A stretch of DNA of 15,430 bases from Verrucomicrobiales bacterium (lineage in GTDB: Bacteria > Verrucomicrobiota > Verrucomicrobiia > Verrucomicrobiales > DEV007): assembly GCA_002705125.1 (NCBI GenBank), contig PAHQ01000017.1, forward strand, positions 9,197-24,626. Direction: 5' to 3'. Shown piece after piece: positions 15,130 to 15,430 of this stretch. The notes under the pieces are model-generated. The model ran no database searches and was not told where the DNA came from. It worked only from the letters and a program-made list of their open reading frames with translations. How positions within the stretch are numbered: position 1 is the stretch's first letter; every line of letters starts with the position of its first letter. A program made the translations under genes and the position numbers.

Positions 15130-15287
15130 TGGTTGGAGTTGGATATAGCCTGTTATTTACCAACGAGTTATTGATAAAAAATCTTTAAAAACGCTTGAAC
15201 TCATAATTCATCCTTATACGGTTTTATATAGAAGAAAGTTCTGAGAATTACTAAAGGTTCTTTTTTATAACTTAACCAATCTTCAAA

Positions 15288-15430
15288 GTGACTAAGCCCT
15301 CCAAAGAAAAAGAACCTGAGAAGTTTGAGGATTTACTAGATCACAAGCAGCCGGGATTCTTAAAAGAATTTTGGGATTTTTTTTGTAACAACAAAAAGTG
15401 GTGGCTCTGGCCTATCCTTATTAGTTTACT
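15288..15430 (+). CDS. DUF5989-like small membrane protein, 3'-truncated by window edge
   Basis: The frame opens at GTG 15288 and runs off the window after 47 complete codons. An in-frame TAA at 15273-15275 and the absence of any ATG before the conserved core make GTG the best start. After a charged leader ('TKPSKEKEPEKFEDLLDH') comes 'FLKEFWDFFCNNKKWWLWPI', closely resembling the DUF5989 pattern: a helix with E-F/L-W-x-F, a basic KKWW turn, then the start of a transmembrane helix. DUF5989 proteins are about 50 residues long and, in PVC and other bacteria, are often found beside an SxtJ-like membrane protein and a carbamoyltransferase. Those neighbours would lie off the window. No Shine-Dalgarno is seen close to the GTG. 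The family call is by motif only. Confidence 0.68.
   Translation, partial: MTKPSKEKEPEKFEDLLDHKQPGFLKEFWDFFCNNKKWWLWPILISL

Noticed and set aside
15130..15287. Promoters in the divergent region between exonuclease and DUF5989-like genes
   Set aside because: TTGAAC at 15195-15200 has no acceptable -10 at 16-18 bases, and no other pair stands out from the AT-rich background.
1..15430. CRISPR arrays, tRNA/rRNA genes, insertion sequences, prophage or defence genes
   Set aside because: I saw no direct repeats with regular spacers, no cloverleaf-like segments, no transposase or integrase motifs and no recognised defence domains.

Overview
The window looks like chromosome of an AT-rich bacterium of the PVC group, most likely a verrucomicrobial lineage and probably aquatic. 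This rests on gene content: a Planctomycete-type cytochrome c protein (PSCyt1 plus PSCyt2/DUF1549) open at the left edge, an ECF sigma factor of the Rhodopirellula/Verrucomicrobium type next to a FecR-like protein, tandem proteins built of a 'W-x-x-x-D-P-x-x-A-x-x-W' repeat, an SGNH hydrolase beside a sodium:solute symporter, and a DUF5989-like protein open at the right edge. No tRNA, rRNA, CRISPR array, insertion sequence or phage gene is visible. No gap between genes exceeds about 215 bases.

Layout. (1) 1-2027, minus strand: partial PSCyt1/PSCyt2 secreted cytochrome protein. It shares an AT-rich divergent intergenic region with (2) a plus-strand run at 2240-6629: a membrane-anchored TAXI solute-binding-like protein, an exported SGNH/GDSL hydrolase, a sodium:solute symporter (SSS) and a 61-residue one-helix membrane protein. 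The last three are closely spaced and probably co-transcribed; they suggest release and uptake of a small organic compound whose identity the sequence does not give. (3) 6618-8003: a minus-strand secreted protein, a plus-strand Sel1-repeat lipoprotein and a tiny minus-strand charged protein, arranged alternately with nearly touching convergent ends. (4) 8147-12779, the most distinctive block: ECF sigma factor, FecR-like membrane protein and two paralogous membrane-anchored repeat proteins. The junctions are an 8-nt overlap, a 1-nt overlap and a 7-nt gap, so this is almost certainly one operon. A seven-codon upstream reading frame with a good Shine-Dalgarno sequence ends three bases before the sigma start. 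(5) 12986-15129: a serine hydrolase of the beta-lactamase/class C fold, convergent with a metallo-beta-lactamase/beta-CASP exonuclease; one TTAA supplies both stop codons. (6) 15288-15430: start of a DUF5989-like membrane protein.

Best candidate for an undescribed system: the sigma/FecR/repeat-protein operon. Sigma and FecR components suggest envelope signalling. The two repeat proteins share an N-terminal plan (membrane helix, low-complexity linker, conserved 'PI-D/E-RR-x-AF' and 'F-x-YAWGA' motifs) and then repeats of about 32 residues. Their role is unknown to me; they could be structural or protein-binding solenoids made or controlled under this sigma factor.
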